Part shown: positions 49,675 to 61,400 of the stretch, one piece after another | Layout of the letters: each line of letters opens with the position of its first letter | Numbering within the stretch: position 1 is the stretch's first letter | Assembly: GCA_013339895.1 (NCBI GenBank) | Contig: JABACO010000001.1 | Span: 16,779,710 to 16,843,709 of the forward strand | Source of the DNA: Ephydatia muelleri | Lineage: Eukaryota > Porifera > Demospongiae > Spongillida > Spongillidae | DNA length: 64,000 nt | Direction of reading: 5' to 3' | The notes under the pieces: model-generated | Databases searched by the model: none | Seen by the model: the letters and a program-made list of their open reading frames with translations, nothing else | What the model was told of the DNA's origin: nothing | Program-made: the position numbers and the translations under genes

Positions 49675-50689
49675 GTGCGCACCACATTGGATGTAAGCAC
49701 TGACTTGTAACACCCACGTAGGAGGTGGGGCATTGCATTGAAGAAAAAAAAAGCCTCCGAATTGTATCACGTGATTAAGACTGGGCGAAATTTAGTGCGC
49801 ATGCGTACGCAATGAGAAATAGGTAGCGGGTCGTTGTGAATGAAATTTGAACGAAGTTTCACAATCGATACGTGAACACATACAAACTTTCAAAATCAGT
49901 AAATTTATTGTGCTTATTAAATTAATTAGCATGATTAATAATGTATCGGATGGAGAAAAAGGAAACCGACCAACTTAGTTTCAAATTATGAGATTTTTTT
50001 CTGAATCCTATCAAAAGTTATTCCCGTTCAAAAGCGTTGCGTTCTTTTGTAGACACCCTGTATATTTGGAATGTTCTATACAAAAATCGGTCTTGTGGAT
50101 TTTATTATATAACATAAATGTCAACTTAACTGGCTAGACACTAGCCGATAAGTATTGGGCCATAAAATTATGCCCCCCCCCCCCCCTGATTCGTAATCCT
50201 GATCCGCCCCTGCTGGGCATCCCTGTGGTGGCACCTGGCACATCTTGCACTCTCTGCCGACATGTAAGAGGGGTCCTGATGTGATTGCATGGCATAACGG
50301 CTTTAGAAATATTGTCTTTGGTTTCTTCAAACAGGCTGTTCTTAATCCAAGACTTGAGATTGGGGTTCCGAACCAAATCTTGTGAACACACACCTGATAA
50401 CCTCTGCTCTTCTACGCTTAAATCAAATGTATCATTGAAGCAAGAGTAATGGCCAATTTAACTCCTGCACATCTACTATTACACACAGGCCATTAACAAT
50501 AGCCTCGCCTGTTGTTAGCTAGCTCTCTGAAAGACCTGTGCATTAATCAGAAAACCGATCGAGCTTGAGCTAGCTTATGCACGAAACGGAAAACATTTCT
50601 AACATGCAGGGAGAGGTTGGTTTGGGCATGCATGCTTAGCAGTAGCCGCGCACAACATCTGTAGTTGTACGTCTGTTACTTGGACAATC
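49675..50689. other. Intergenic with transposon scraps
   Basis: Contains a fragment of the 34.6-kb foldback arm (50066-50115), a poly-C run, and a solo hAT-type terminus whose complement reads caggggcggatcaggattac, ending at 50212. No gene recognised. Confidence 0.6.
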
Positions 50690-51184
50690 TACGAACGTAA
50701 CAGCTCACAGCAAATTACGACAAGTACTAGTATGTATGGGCGACGTTTACCGGATCGTATGCATGTGAACTCAACTGGTTGCAGCAAACCTTGTTGCGTA
50801 GCGCTAGGAGGGGTGCTGAGACCGCGTTCAGTATAAAACTGGTACACAGAGGGAGGGGGGACCTTACGTGTCCCGCGCCGTGAGTCAATTTTGAGGGCAC
50901 GAGACGGAGACAACTTACTGATTCAATATGGAATACTTCTATCAGTTACGGAAGCCGATTTTTTAATTGGAGTCTGTACATTGAGGACAATGTTATGACA
51001 ATCCTAGGGGGAAGCGTAACCTTAAGTAGTAAAAATACGGCGACTTTACGAAAAATCATGCCAAATGTACTAACTAACAATCCCACGTGGGCTAAGCTGA
51101 GAAAAATCTGGTGTGCTTGGTACTGAAGCATCCCGTACCTGTCTTCTACGGGAATATTTGATAATTCGCAAACCGCGAATTAAT
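50690..51184 (+). repeat. Second copy of the aerolysin-gene upstream region
   Basis: Collinear with 32617-33296, with deletions and substitutions. Shared runs include gttgcgtagcgctaggagg, gtgagtcaattttgagggca, gggcacgagacggagacaac and acattgaggacaatgttatg. No aerolysin-like reading frame follows; the cereblon gene begins about 300 bp downstream. Confidence 0.75.
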
Positions 51185-51480
51185 TATTACAAATATAATT
51201 ACATGTACCGGTATAGTTTAATGGTCTTCAAACCTTACACAGCAGACATACATGCTCACACATACACCAATGCCGCAATTCGAGTCACATGGAAAAGTAA
51301 AAGCAACAAACATTGCCATAGCAATGTTTATATCACGTTTAGTAGCGATGGTCATGTTCTTAGCTTTACATTGTTTCTCATTTCCTCCCTCGCACATCAG
51401 TTTGACGGGTCGTTGCAATAGTATGCGATAATACCCGGAGAGATGCGGGTAGTGATTAACCTTTGGACACGCTTTCATCT

Positions 51481-54400
51481 ATGTTTCGCAATGGTGACGA
51501 TGGGCCGGTGGAAGGCAGTGACGAGGAGTCCTCGAGCAGTGGAGAGAGTTTCGAGGAAACCTTCCATGCTTCCATGATACTGGCCAGCGGCGCTGTAAAC
51601 CAGACTCAACGGCTAGAAGAGGGTCAGAGCGCTTACGACATCTCTCTACCGGCGAGGCACTTGGTGAGTGGCACCGTGCTGCGTGCGTGCGCTGTGTGAT
51701 ATGTGCTTTAAATAGAGACCACCCCCCCCCCCCCCCCCCCCGACCACCCTCCTGCCTCCACTCACAGTACCTCGGAGAAATGGAAGAGGAAGGTCACATG
51801 ACGGTAGCTGAGGAAGACACAACAGCGGTTCTGCCGCTGCTTTGCGTCCAGGACAGAGTGCTGTTCCCGGGAGAGACCCTACCCATGTACATCAACAACC
51901 CCCACGTGAGCGGGGAGGGAAGGGTACACATAGTAAAGCGGAACGCTCATGGCCTTCACCTTCTACGTGTACTAGTGTTTTTGTGTTCATGAATTTGTTT
52001 ACATCCGTGTTTGTTTATGAATGGGCGTGTCTTATTAGGACGGTAACTGTAATTAAACTTGATGTTAGTTTCAACCCTAGCTGGTGTTCTGCACCTGGCT
52101 CGTATTCTAAGTTAGTTGATGTATGTATAATTGAGCACAATGTAGTTCAGCTATTGAGCAATGTGGAGAGATGGTGTACATATTCATAAGCGAAACTTAG
52201 AGGGGTTCTTTGTGTGTGGTCTGCACTGATGGTGTTAACAGCAACCTGTACACTTGACAAGGAACTTTTGCACACATGTGGGGTGTAATCATGAGTTGTT
52301 CATGCAAGCCATACATTTCTGAGCATAGTAGATTACTGAATGTAGTAGTAGATTACTGAACCTGATAGCAGATGTTGCATATAAAATGTGTCAATTACTG
52401 CTCATGGTAGCAGATTACTGAATATGATATTGGATTACACCCAACATGGTAGTAGATTACAGAGTGCATCTACAGTACATGTACTGCCAACGGTGAACGC
52501 AATACTGCATCAGACCAGCATGCATCTCATTTTGAACACTCGCAGACCATCCAAATGCTACGGAATGCGAGGACAACGGGGAAGCCAGTGGCCCTGTGCA
52601 CGATCCTGAACACGGCGGCGGCGTCGGAGGAGGAGCTACTCCTCCCCCAGCAGGAGCGGCTCCTCTCCCAGCAGGAGCTGGCTCAGGTGGGGACCACTGC
52701 AGACGTGGTGGCCTTCAGGGAGGAGGTGGTGGCCCCACACTTCTATTACGGCACCTGTTTTGTGGTAAAGTTCCAAGGAAGGCAACGATTCCGACTGTTG
52801 GAATGCTTCAAACACACCAATGGGTGGGTGGGGTGGAGATGGGTGTGTGGATGTGTGCAAGGGGCGTGGTGGAGAAACCTTGTCACGCGTGTATTTGTAT
52901 TACTAGTGAAACGCATAACCCAGCCTTTGCAAGTATTTTGCTGTTACTATGGTTACGACAAGGAGCTGCTGTAAATGGTGGATTTTTATTATTATTCAGT
53001 GAATGGGGATGAGTGCTTGAATGGTGCGATGATGGAGCGGGATGACGCGTATGCATGCGTGTGTCTCTCTCCATTTCATATTGCTTTTGTTCCTACATTG
53101 CGCATACGTACACACACTGTTGACTAGAGTTGTTGAATCGTTCTTTACCCAGAACCATGGAGGGACGAGTTGCGATCCTCCCGGATGAGGGGCTTCCTCC
53201 TCTGCCCCCGGAGCTCCGCCCCTGTCCCCAGCACATCTACGCGGGCTGCATGGCCACACAGGTGATGGCCAGAGAAATGGAGTGCACACCTCAAGTCATG
53301 GCACGACTGGAAGTGGGCCGCAAGAGGCTGGGAGTAAGTACACCTCCTCGTGTCCAGGCGCTAGATAGAAAGGCTGTAGTATTTGCCTCTCCCTCACTCC
53401 CTCCTCCATCGGTCTGCATCCAACCACCCTTAGCTGATATCATGCGAGCTGTAAAGGCAGTTCAAAAAATGTGGGGATAGAATAAAAGCTGTTATACTCT
53501 CTTCCTCCATTAACCCCACTCAACCTGCAACTGGTACACTTTATATTTTCTTTCTGTAGTATACTTTTCCTCTGATGTCAGTGGTGTACGACCATTAAAA
53601 AAAATGCATATGTACATACATAAGCTGCTACACTTTGCATTTCTTTCTGTGCCATTTTTCAAGTATACTTTTCCTCTCACGTTTATTTATCCTCTTACCC
53701 TTTTTCCAATTATCTTCATAGTTTGCTTTCTTTCCTGTTTCATATCTGCCAGTCAGAGGTTAATGTTAATCTGTAATGCTGATTTGCTTACTGTGATGCA
53801 GTTTTATTATTACCACAAAACACGGCTAAGTTCAAATTCATTCAGACACATAAAATACACCTTTTTTGGTTTTGGTTACGGATTTCAGACCACGGATGGA
53901 AGAAAAATACTGTGCACTAGAGAATAGCAAGACAGCCACACCCTCTACAATGCCTTAGTGGCTTCTTTCTTTTTGTGCACGCCAAGCATGTCAAATTCTG
54001 CATATTTTTGTCAGTTCTATACCACATCGTCTTGAGAAGGTTCAGAAGTCTCAAAACATGTTGTTGATTTTGTAGTACTGAGCTTATTCATTTTGCTATT
54101 GAGTGACATTACGATGTAACTATTATTCAACTATTCGCGATTACCTGTATTGTGTCATTCGAAATAACTGATTTTATAGAATTTACTTTAGTTGAAATAA
54201 CCAATTCTGTTTTCTTAGTTACAATATTAATGCTTCTTGCATTAAAAAAAATTGGTCAATGTTTTTATGCTCTTTGCCTCTCCCACCTAGTTGACCCTCG
54301 TTTGACTAACTGGTTAATCGGCACTTAGGAAGTTTTATATAGCGCTCTTTCATGCACCTCAAAGTTTGCAAAAAGTGTGAGATAAGAGACAGGTGTTTTT

Positions 54401-57400
54401 TGGATTCATAAAAGTTCACCTAATCTCACTTGCCGAAGGGTCTTCGGCCCACCCTTATATCTCTAATCCTAACTTTAGCTAGCTGTTGTAGTTAAAGGCA
54501 AAAAGCTAAAGAAACTATAACTGGAAGTAAAAACTTTGCATCCTGTACTATTGTGATCATTATTATTTACCATCATTACAATCGAAATTGAGCAGTGCGC
54601 ATTCCTTCCCACTTCTGCTGGCCGTGCCGATGCCATCCCGCTATGGCTCTGTACCAGTTGAGCTGTCAAATGGTCTTTAAGTTACATTGTGATCGATCGT
54701 TTGATGTTATTTTCTAATGAGTGTAGGCCTATAGGTAACAATCGCAATGACGTAATGTACATAACGGATTCCCACAAAAGTGTGCAAGACATTCCCATTG
54801 GACTGGTTATCTTCTGTGTCTAAACAGAGCAATATGTAACTTTCCTGCATTATAATAGTAACAATCAATGAATCAGATGCGTTACATAGAGACATTACAT
54901 GAATAAAATGTACCGCACCTGCATGTATAAATTAGGGTACATCATGAAGAGCCGGAAACAAAACCTAGGTAATTGTTTAGAAAGTTATGACGCAATAATT
55001 GTATATCTTTCAAGCAACCAATAATATTTAACCTGCCAAATCCTCTGAAAATCTTTCATAGTGGAAATATTGATTTTTACATTAAAAAGAGCAAAATTGA
55101 TGTAAATGTCTAATGTATGTTTCTTGGGATAGCACGGCAAGGCTTCTGTATTGGATTCGGAACTACCTGTTGGAATGGATGTAAATAGAATGACAGTTTT
55201 TCAGTTAAATTAGCTTCCACAACCTTTTTAACAGCAATGTAGGACTTCTAAAAGAAACGATAGTTGATGCAGTGTTTATTCATTTTACGTAAGACTCTAA
55301 TTACTGCCCAAACCTTTACCATGAATAGCTGATAGGCAAACCAGATAAAAATAAGGTTCTCATGTTAATTACAATAGAAGGTTGAGAATAAATCATGCTT
55401 GTCACGCTTGCATATTGTATGTATTTGGAACAGTGTCCAGCAAAAGTGCACATGCACTACTGTGTGCAGTGTAGTAGTCTTTCTGGACCTTGTTTATTCA
55501 TTTGACACCTTTTTTTAAAGCATTGGAGCGACCGCATTGGTGTCGTGCATCAGTAGGGTGTCCACGGGAGTGTCATCAGCAGCGTGCAACCCACTGCATG
55601 CCTTTTCTGCAATGCTGACGTGACGGGCAATTATGAACCAAACGTGTGAAAGTAATTTCACATGTACTTGCATGATTTGAATTTGGTTTGGCAGCTGCAT
55701 CTATAAAGCAAATACGCCAAATTTTTTGTATGAAAAATTGCTGAAGACATATGCATCTCTTCCCCAGGCACCTAGGCTATCTGGTTCTCTCTGTCAGGTC
55801 CCGGCCTGGGTATTGAACATGTATCAGCTGGTAAGCCATCCTATATTGCCCCAAACCACCTCTTTTGGAGAGGGAGGGGGAGGAGGAGGGGGAGGGTCAT
55901 GAATGTAAAACTAATGTCTTCACTTTGGCCGTGTCAGGACTACCTCCGGGAACGGTTAATGGCGGAGAAGCAGATGAAAGTTTTTGCATCAGAGGAGGGA
56001 GCGGCTTCCAGACTGCCCAGTGACCTACCACGTGAGTTGCATATTTTGTGAAGCGTGTACTCACTAACAAGAAGCCAACTCTTTGCCATCAGACCTGTCC
56101 TACTGGCTCGCGCGCAGACTTCCTGTAAACCATAAAGTGAAACTGGAACTTTTGCAGTTGAATTGTCCTACATGGAGACTCATCAGAGGGCTGCAGATAT
56201 TGGATGTAAGTCTCCCTTTTTGCCCCATGCATTTTGTTCTTTCCTGCCCTCCCAGTCCTCATTCCTCTCACTTCCTTGTCTTTTAATAATGCATTACATC
56301 ATAGTTTGTAACTACTGGCACGTTTTAAGTACTTAGTCGTGTGGTTGGTACTATGCGTTACACAGTGATGGCTTAGTAATGCATGCTGTGACTTGGGTAC
56401 CAGCGGCCACATCCTGTTGCTGTAGCACCTCCACTTAATTTGGTCATGTGATTCGGACCCTCTAGGCTATCTATCACTTTAGTAGCGTGTACATATGTAG
56501 GGCTAGAGTCATGAGTCCATTTAGCATTGTTACCATAATGTATCATATGGTTAATTAATGACATCACAAAACCCTACCGTTCGGTTCCAGTATGTCACTG
56601 GTCATAGTTTCAGTTGTACAGGGAAGTGTGCTACTGAGTTGTGTATGTGTTGAGCCTCAATGGCCTCTCTGACTTCAGAGTTTGAAGCTCCTCTGTTGTG
56701 CAGACTGTGGTGAGGAGATAGCAAAAAAGGAACACATATTCAGGTATACGCTCGTGGTGGGGTGCATGTGTGTGGTGTGTTGTGGTGCATGTGTGTGGTG
56801 CATGTGTGTGGTGCATGTGTGGTGCATGTGTGTGGTGCATGTGTGTGGTGCATGTGTGTGGTGCATGTGTGTGGTGCATGTGTGTGGTGCTTGTGTGTGG
56901 TGCATGTGTGTGGTGCATGTGTGTGGTGCATGTGTGTGGTGCATGTGTGTGGTGCATGTGTGTGGTGCATGTGTGTGGTGCATGTGTGTGGTGCATGTGT
57001 GTGGTGCATGTGTGTGGTGCATGTGTGTGGTGCATGTGTGTGGTGCATGTGTGTGGTGCATGTGTGTGGTGCATGTGTGTGGTGCATGTGTGTGGTGCAT
57101 GTGTGTGGTGCTTGTGTGTGGTGCATGTGTGTGGTGCATGTGTGTGGTGCATGTGTGTGGTGCATGTGTGTGGTGCATGTGTGTGGTGCATGTGTGTACA
57201 TGCGAGGGGGCAGATGGTACGTCGATGCACTTTTGAACACTATAAGATAGGTTTGATCCCTCTCCAGCATGTCAGTGGATGGTCCCTTGGCCTCCTATGT
57301 CAATCCTGGTGGCTATGTCCACGACACTCTGACTGTCCTTGAAGCCACCAGTGTGGAGAGGATGGGCTTACCTTCCACTGAAAACTCATGGTTTCCAGGG

Positions 57401-57701
57401 TGAGGGTCGAAGTGAGGGAGAGAAAATCAATGATATAGAGCTGTCTCCCATTGGGAGTTGAGCTGTTGTGGGGGAATGGAGGTGAAGGGAAGATATATAG
57501 TCTCTTGTCTCCCATTTATCAATTATGGATCTCTACGTTTTATTTTTATTTTTTATTGCTGGGTACAGGTATCAGTGGACCATTCTTAACTGCAAGGGAT
57601 GTTTGACGCACAAAGGCTGGTGCTTTGAGGCAACCAGAGAGAATCTGAGACCTGTCAGGTTCTACGGTCTCACCCGTTCCAGCTTGGTCCTTAAGTCCTA
57701 A
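51481..57701 (+). CDS. CRBN: Cereblon (CRL4 E3 ubiquitin ligase substrate receptor)
   Basis: Ten phase-consistent exons: 51481-51663, 51768-51905, 52546-52823, 53153-53333, 55768-55830, 55938-56031, 56093-56205, 56679-56743, 57268-57399 and 57569-57701. Together they encode 459 residues (human cereblon has 442). An acidic Ser-rich N-terminus precedes the Lon-like domain (LPLLCVQDRVLFPGETLP; GTTADVVAFREE; GRQRFRLLE), then the helical DDB1-binding region, then the C-terminal CULT/thalidomide-binding domain. That domain keeps the zinc ligands (CCADC; NCKGC) and all three cage tryptophans (ENSWFPG, YQWTI, KGWCFEA). Known role: it recruits substrates, including C-terminal cyclic-imide degrons, to DDB1-CUL4-RBX1. 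Differences from human: Asn for the His before the first cage Trp, and Ile at the position of human V388. An extra short exon between 53333 and 55768 cannot be excluded. Confidence 0.93.
52330..52470. repeat. Imperfect TAGTAGATTACTGA repeats
   Basis: About five imperfect copies of a tagtagattactga unit, 20-40 bp apart, inside cereblon intron 2. No coding role. Confidence 0.6.
56765..57197. repeat. 13-bp minisatellite in a cereblon intron
   Basis: About 33 copies of ggtgcatgtgtgt (13 bp) with very few variants (gcttg twice). It fills most of the intron that splits the CULT domain. Since 13 is not a multiple of 3 and the unit lacks stops on either strand, long spurious open frames appear in every reading frame. 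Confidence 0.95.
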
Positions 57702-58486
57702 CGATAAGAATGTTGATGTGTGTGTGTGTTGTTTGTGTGTGTGTGTGCATGTGTGTGTGTGTGTGTATGTGTGCTTCAATGTCAAATGGATTTGTTGTGT
57801 ACTGTGTATTTCAGTCATGTATACGCACTGATGATCAAAGCTGCTGTTGTTCAAGTACTGATACTGTGAAACTATGTGTGCATGCCGTCAGCAGAAGTGT
57901 CGTCGTGGGATCAGTAAAGCTGCAAATGGGAGGTTCCATTGAATTGCAATTAATTTTTGCAATAATCATGCTCTCAGCTATGTGTTGAAAACATAGCGTA
58001 TAAATAACTGCTTTAGTTTGTTGATTACTGGATCGAATGCTCCCGTCTGACATGGTGCTGAGGAATGTGATGCTTTCTTTAAGACGAGCATGATCATGGA
58101 ACTGTTCTGTTTGCACGCTTGTTTTAGACCTGACCTTAGCAGGGATCAAGTACACAGACGTCTCAGCCTGAGCCATTCTAACTTCTACATGTAAGCAACT
58201 GTATTACATTATCAAGTCCAGCTGTACTGTGCGTCTCTAAATACCTGCGAGTAAATTAAAAAGAACTCGAAAAGTAAATTGCCCGAAAAAGTGGACAAAA
58301 AGTGGGAGGGGTGGGAGGGGTAAATTACGTCATTCCATGAACAGATCAAAAGGCAAGCCGGCAGGTGGGCGTTAGAAAAGTGTGGCAGATGCAGGAACTG
58401 CGAGTAATTAGGCGCAGGCGTACCAACTGCATTTCGCTCAGACGAAAAGTTCAACTTGGTCACTTCTTGTTGCAGTATCAAGGAGC
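57702..58486. other. Cereblon 3' flank / intergenic
   Basis: A TG microsatellite (57711-57765). A minus-strand open frame (58176-57835, 113 aa) has no recognised domain. An acceptor-like cttgttgcag near 58474 may belong to an upstream exon of the next gene. Confidence 0.45.
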
Positions 58487-61400
58487 ATGCTGAAACGGAG
58501 CGTGTTCACCCATTACAAGTATCGTTATGACCGATTGGTAAGTACGACGGGGAGTATGGATCGCGTAAAGAGTAAGCCTGGACGGAAAAGGAAGATGAGC
58601 ACTAAAGACGCACTGGGTCTCTTCTTCTATAAGACCATTACCCTTCGTCATAAGAAGATGGCAGGAAGGACAACGAGCGCAGCTATTATGGTAGTCTTCG
58701 TTTTTCATTCCGTACTCGTGCGTACTTCATTTTTCCCGGCGGTGCTGCCTCATTTAATGGTAGAAACAGAAGTTCTTACCGCCCTGCATTCAGTGAGTCA
58801 ACGTTACCTGTACGGCTATACTCGCTGCTATTGCTGACTCGCTGCCATTATGCATTTTAAGAGCGTTTCATTTTCCCTTTCAGGCCATGCCGAAGCCAAC
58901 CACTCCTCCCACTTTCTGACTACTTTTTCAGTCCTTTTTTAGGAAGAAATGAAATTCAATTTAGAGCAAAGCGCGTTATGCGCATGCGTGAAATGCGGGA
59001 AAAGTACCACCAGCTGCACGTTCTTTGCACAAGGTGTGAGAGTAATGGCTGCTACTACATCATGGCATATGGAGGTTGGTGATGATAGCAGGATTTATTT
59101 GATAAAAGGAGAAGAAAAAATGAAAGCAGAAGGCAACTACAAGGATGGAAGGCGACCGTACATCGGACCCGTTACTGATGTCCGCCAGCACACAAAATCA
59201 GATAAAACATATCTTTTGGTATCAAAAATACTGTTCAGAAGTAACTTGTTATTCAGTAGTTCTTTGTTTAATTTCCACAGTTCCAAACTGTGAAAGATAC
59301 CGTCCCTCCCAGACCTTTGTTCGCAGACAATTTTAATGCGTCAGCGAATGAGCTTTGTGAGTTGTTTCAAAGAGCAGGCTCAGCAAGTCACTTCACGCAT
59401 ATATGGAAAACAAAAATAAAGCCATATTTGACGTCTGATGGGTACTTCCAACGCGATTCTGAAAACGGTAAGGCACCGCTCCTTGTTTACTGATAATGTA
59501 TGACCATGTACTTTATTGCCCAGGATCAAGCTTTAAAAGCGGCGGAACATCAAAACAGGAGCGGAAAAACGACGTTCAAGGTAAAATGTGGGAAATATCA
59601 GATACAATTGTATAGAAGGGGAGTGCCGACAATTATTAACAGTGGGGTGTGATGGTACAGTGTGTAGGTGGGAGGGATGTGGCAATACAGTATGTAGGTG
59701 GAAGTTGTGTGATGCTACCTAGGAAGGGTGTGATGGTACCAGTTGCTTCAAGACGCATCCGTTGGATGTACATATTGAAGAGCCATAGATTGCATTATTA
59801 AGCCTGCTGCACCATCCTCACCTCCACTAGACACATTACCTGAAGGTGCACCAGAACTCAAGAGACGGAGAACTTCTGAGTCTCCTCATCCAGCATCCTC
59901 CTCTTTATCAAGCTCATTCTCCTCAGTGCAGTGTGCTGAATACGAGGCAACATACAAGGATATAGAATCATGCTTCCTAGGTATGTTTGTGTAAATAATA
60001 AGATACCTAACATAATTTTTTTGTATTACATCATTATGATTGTAGCATTTATAATGTTTTTTTTTTTTTTACCTATTCAGGAAGCTTTAACATTCCAGTC
60101 TCTTGTCTTTTATCACCTGACAAAGAGTACATGGTGAGAGAGCCTGATGAAAAGTTCATCGAGTGTCTCAAGCACGAAATGCTAGAGAACAGAACTTGCA
60201 ACGTTGCCCCAATTGTCGCTACAGTGAGGCTGTCTGATGATGAGCAATTTGACATGAAGCATCCCGAAACATACACATATGATACCATTGGCGGTAATCA
60301 CACACGGATTGCTCTTCAGCAGCTCATCAAGGAAAACCAGGAACTGGCAAACGATTCAACATTTTCATCCCGCCAAGTCTCCGTGTATGGAAGATTGTCA
60401 GCTGAGCAAGCTCAGCATCTTGCTCATAGGCATAATCGTGCTACAGAATTTACCAGCAAGATGAACACACAAGATAAGGTATACTAAAATCTCCACTTAC
60501 TAACCTGTCAATGCATGCAAGGAAGAAAATTAATGATTGTGGTAGACGAGATATGAGGTCATATCCTAGCTCTGGTTATCATTACCCCCATAGGTACATC
60601 TGTGCAGGTTAAGGCTATTCACAATTGCAGGAAGATCAGTTAGTGATGAACCACCAGAAAAGACTAATAAATGGAGGGAATCATGTGCGACTACTTTAAT
60701 GATGACGGTAAATCTACATTGCAAAAGTTTCAAAATGAGGTCTTTTGATTATCATGGTATGAGATTCAATGTAACTAATTCATTATAGTAAAAGAGTGAA
60801 GCACCCAGGTTTTATTTATTGGTGTATGCATGTCATTTCATGATCATAATGTATTTTATTTCATTTATAGAAGAAGCAGTTGGATGAGAACATGATTTAC
60901 GCATTATCATCATTATCTAATGACAATTATAGATTGTATCAAGCAATTGTCCATCGATGTGAAAAGGGTAAAGACAAAAAGACCAAGAAAAGCTCCTTAG
61001 GACTGTCCTGCAATAAAACGGACTGCAAAGGGAGTAATTTTCGTGGTTTACGTGGCTTAAGTGAGGACGAAATGGCAGAAATGCTGCAGAAGTGTGCTGA
61101 TGGAGAACTCCCCCTCCAAAAAATGAATTCGGAGTGTTCAACGTTTAAAAAAATGAAAAAAATCAAAGAGGCTTTTATGTCTCGAGTCGGATGTGGAAAT
61201 TGGCTAGAAACTGTGCATCAGTACGAACATTTCACGGATGAAAAGGTTCTCAGGGACTTGTTTCTTCAGCTGAACTTTTGCCCTATACCTGCTGCATTCA
61301 ACGAATATTGTGCTAAGGCACTCAAGTAAGTGAATTTGTACTAATTGAATTGCAATAAAGAAAGTCTTATACAGTTCCAAGCTGGCTAGAACAAAGTCAT

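Noticed and set aside
54600..54680. Minus-strand tRNA-like A box (agctcaactggtacagagcc)
   Set aside because: No B box at the right distance and no cloverleaf; at most a decayed SINE head.
56631..57342. Long open frames in all six frames (HVCGACVWCMCVV, HTHAPHTC)
   Set aside because: Produced by the 13-bp intronic minisatellite, which has no stops on either strand; they do not represent protein.
57835..58176. 113-codon minus-strand frame after cereblon
   Set aside because: No recognisable domain and no supporting signals.
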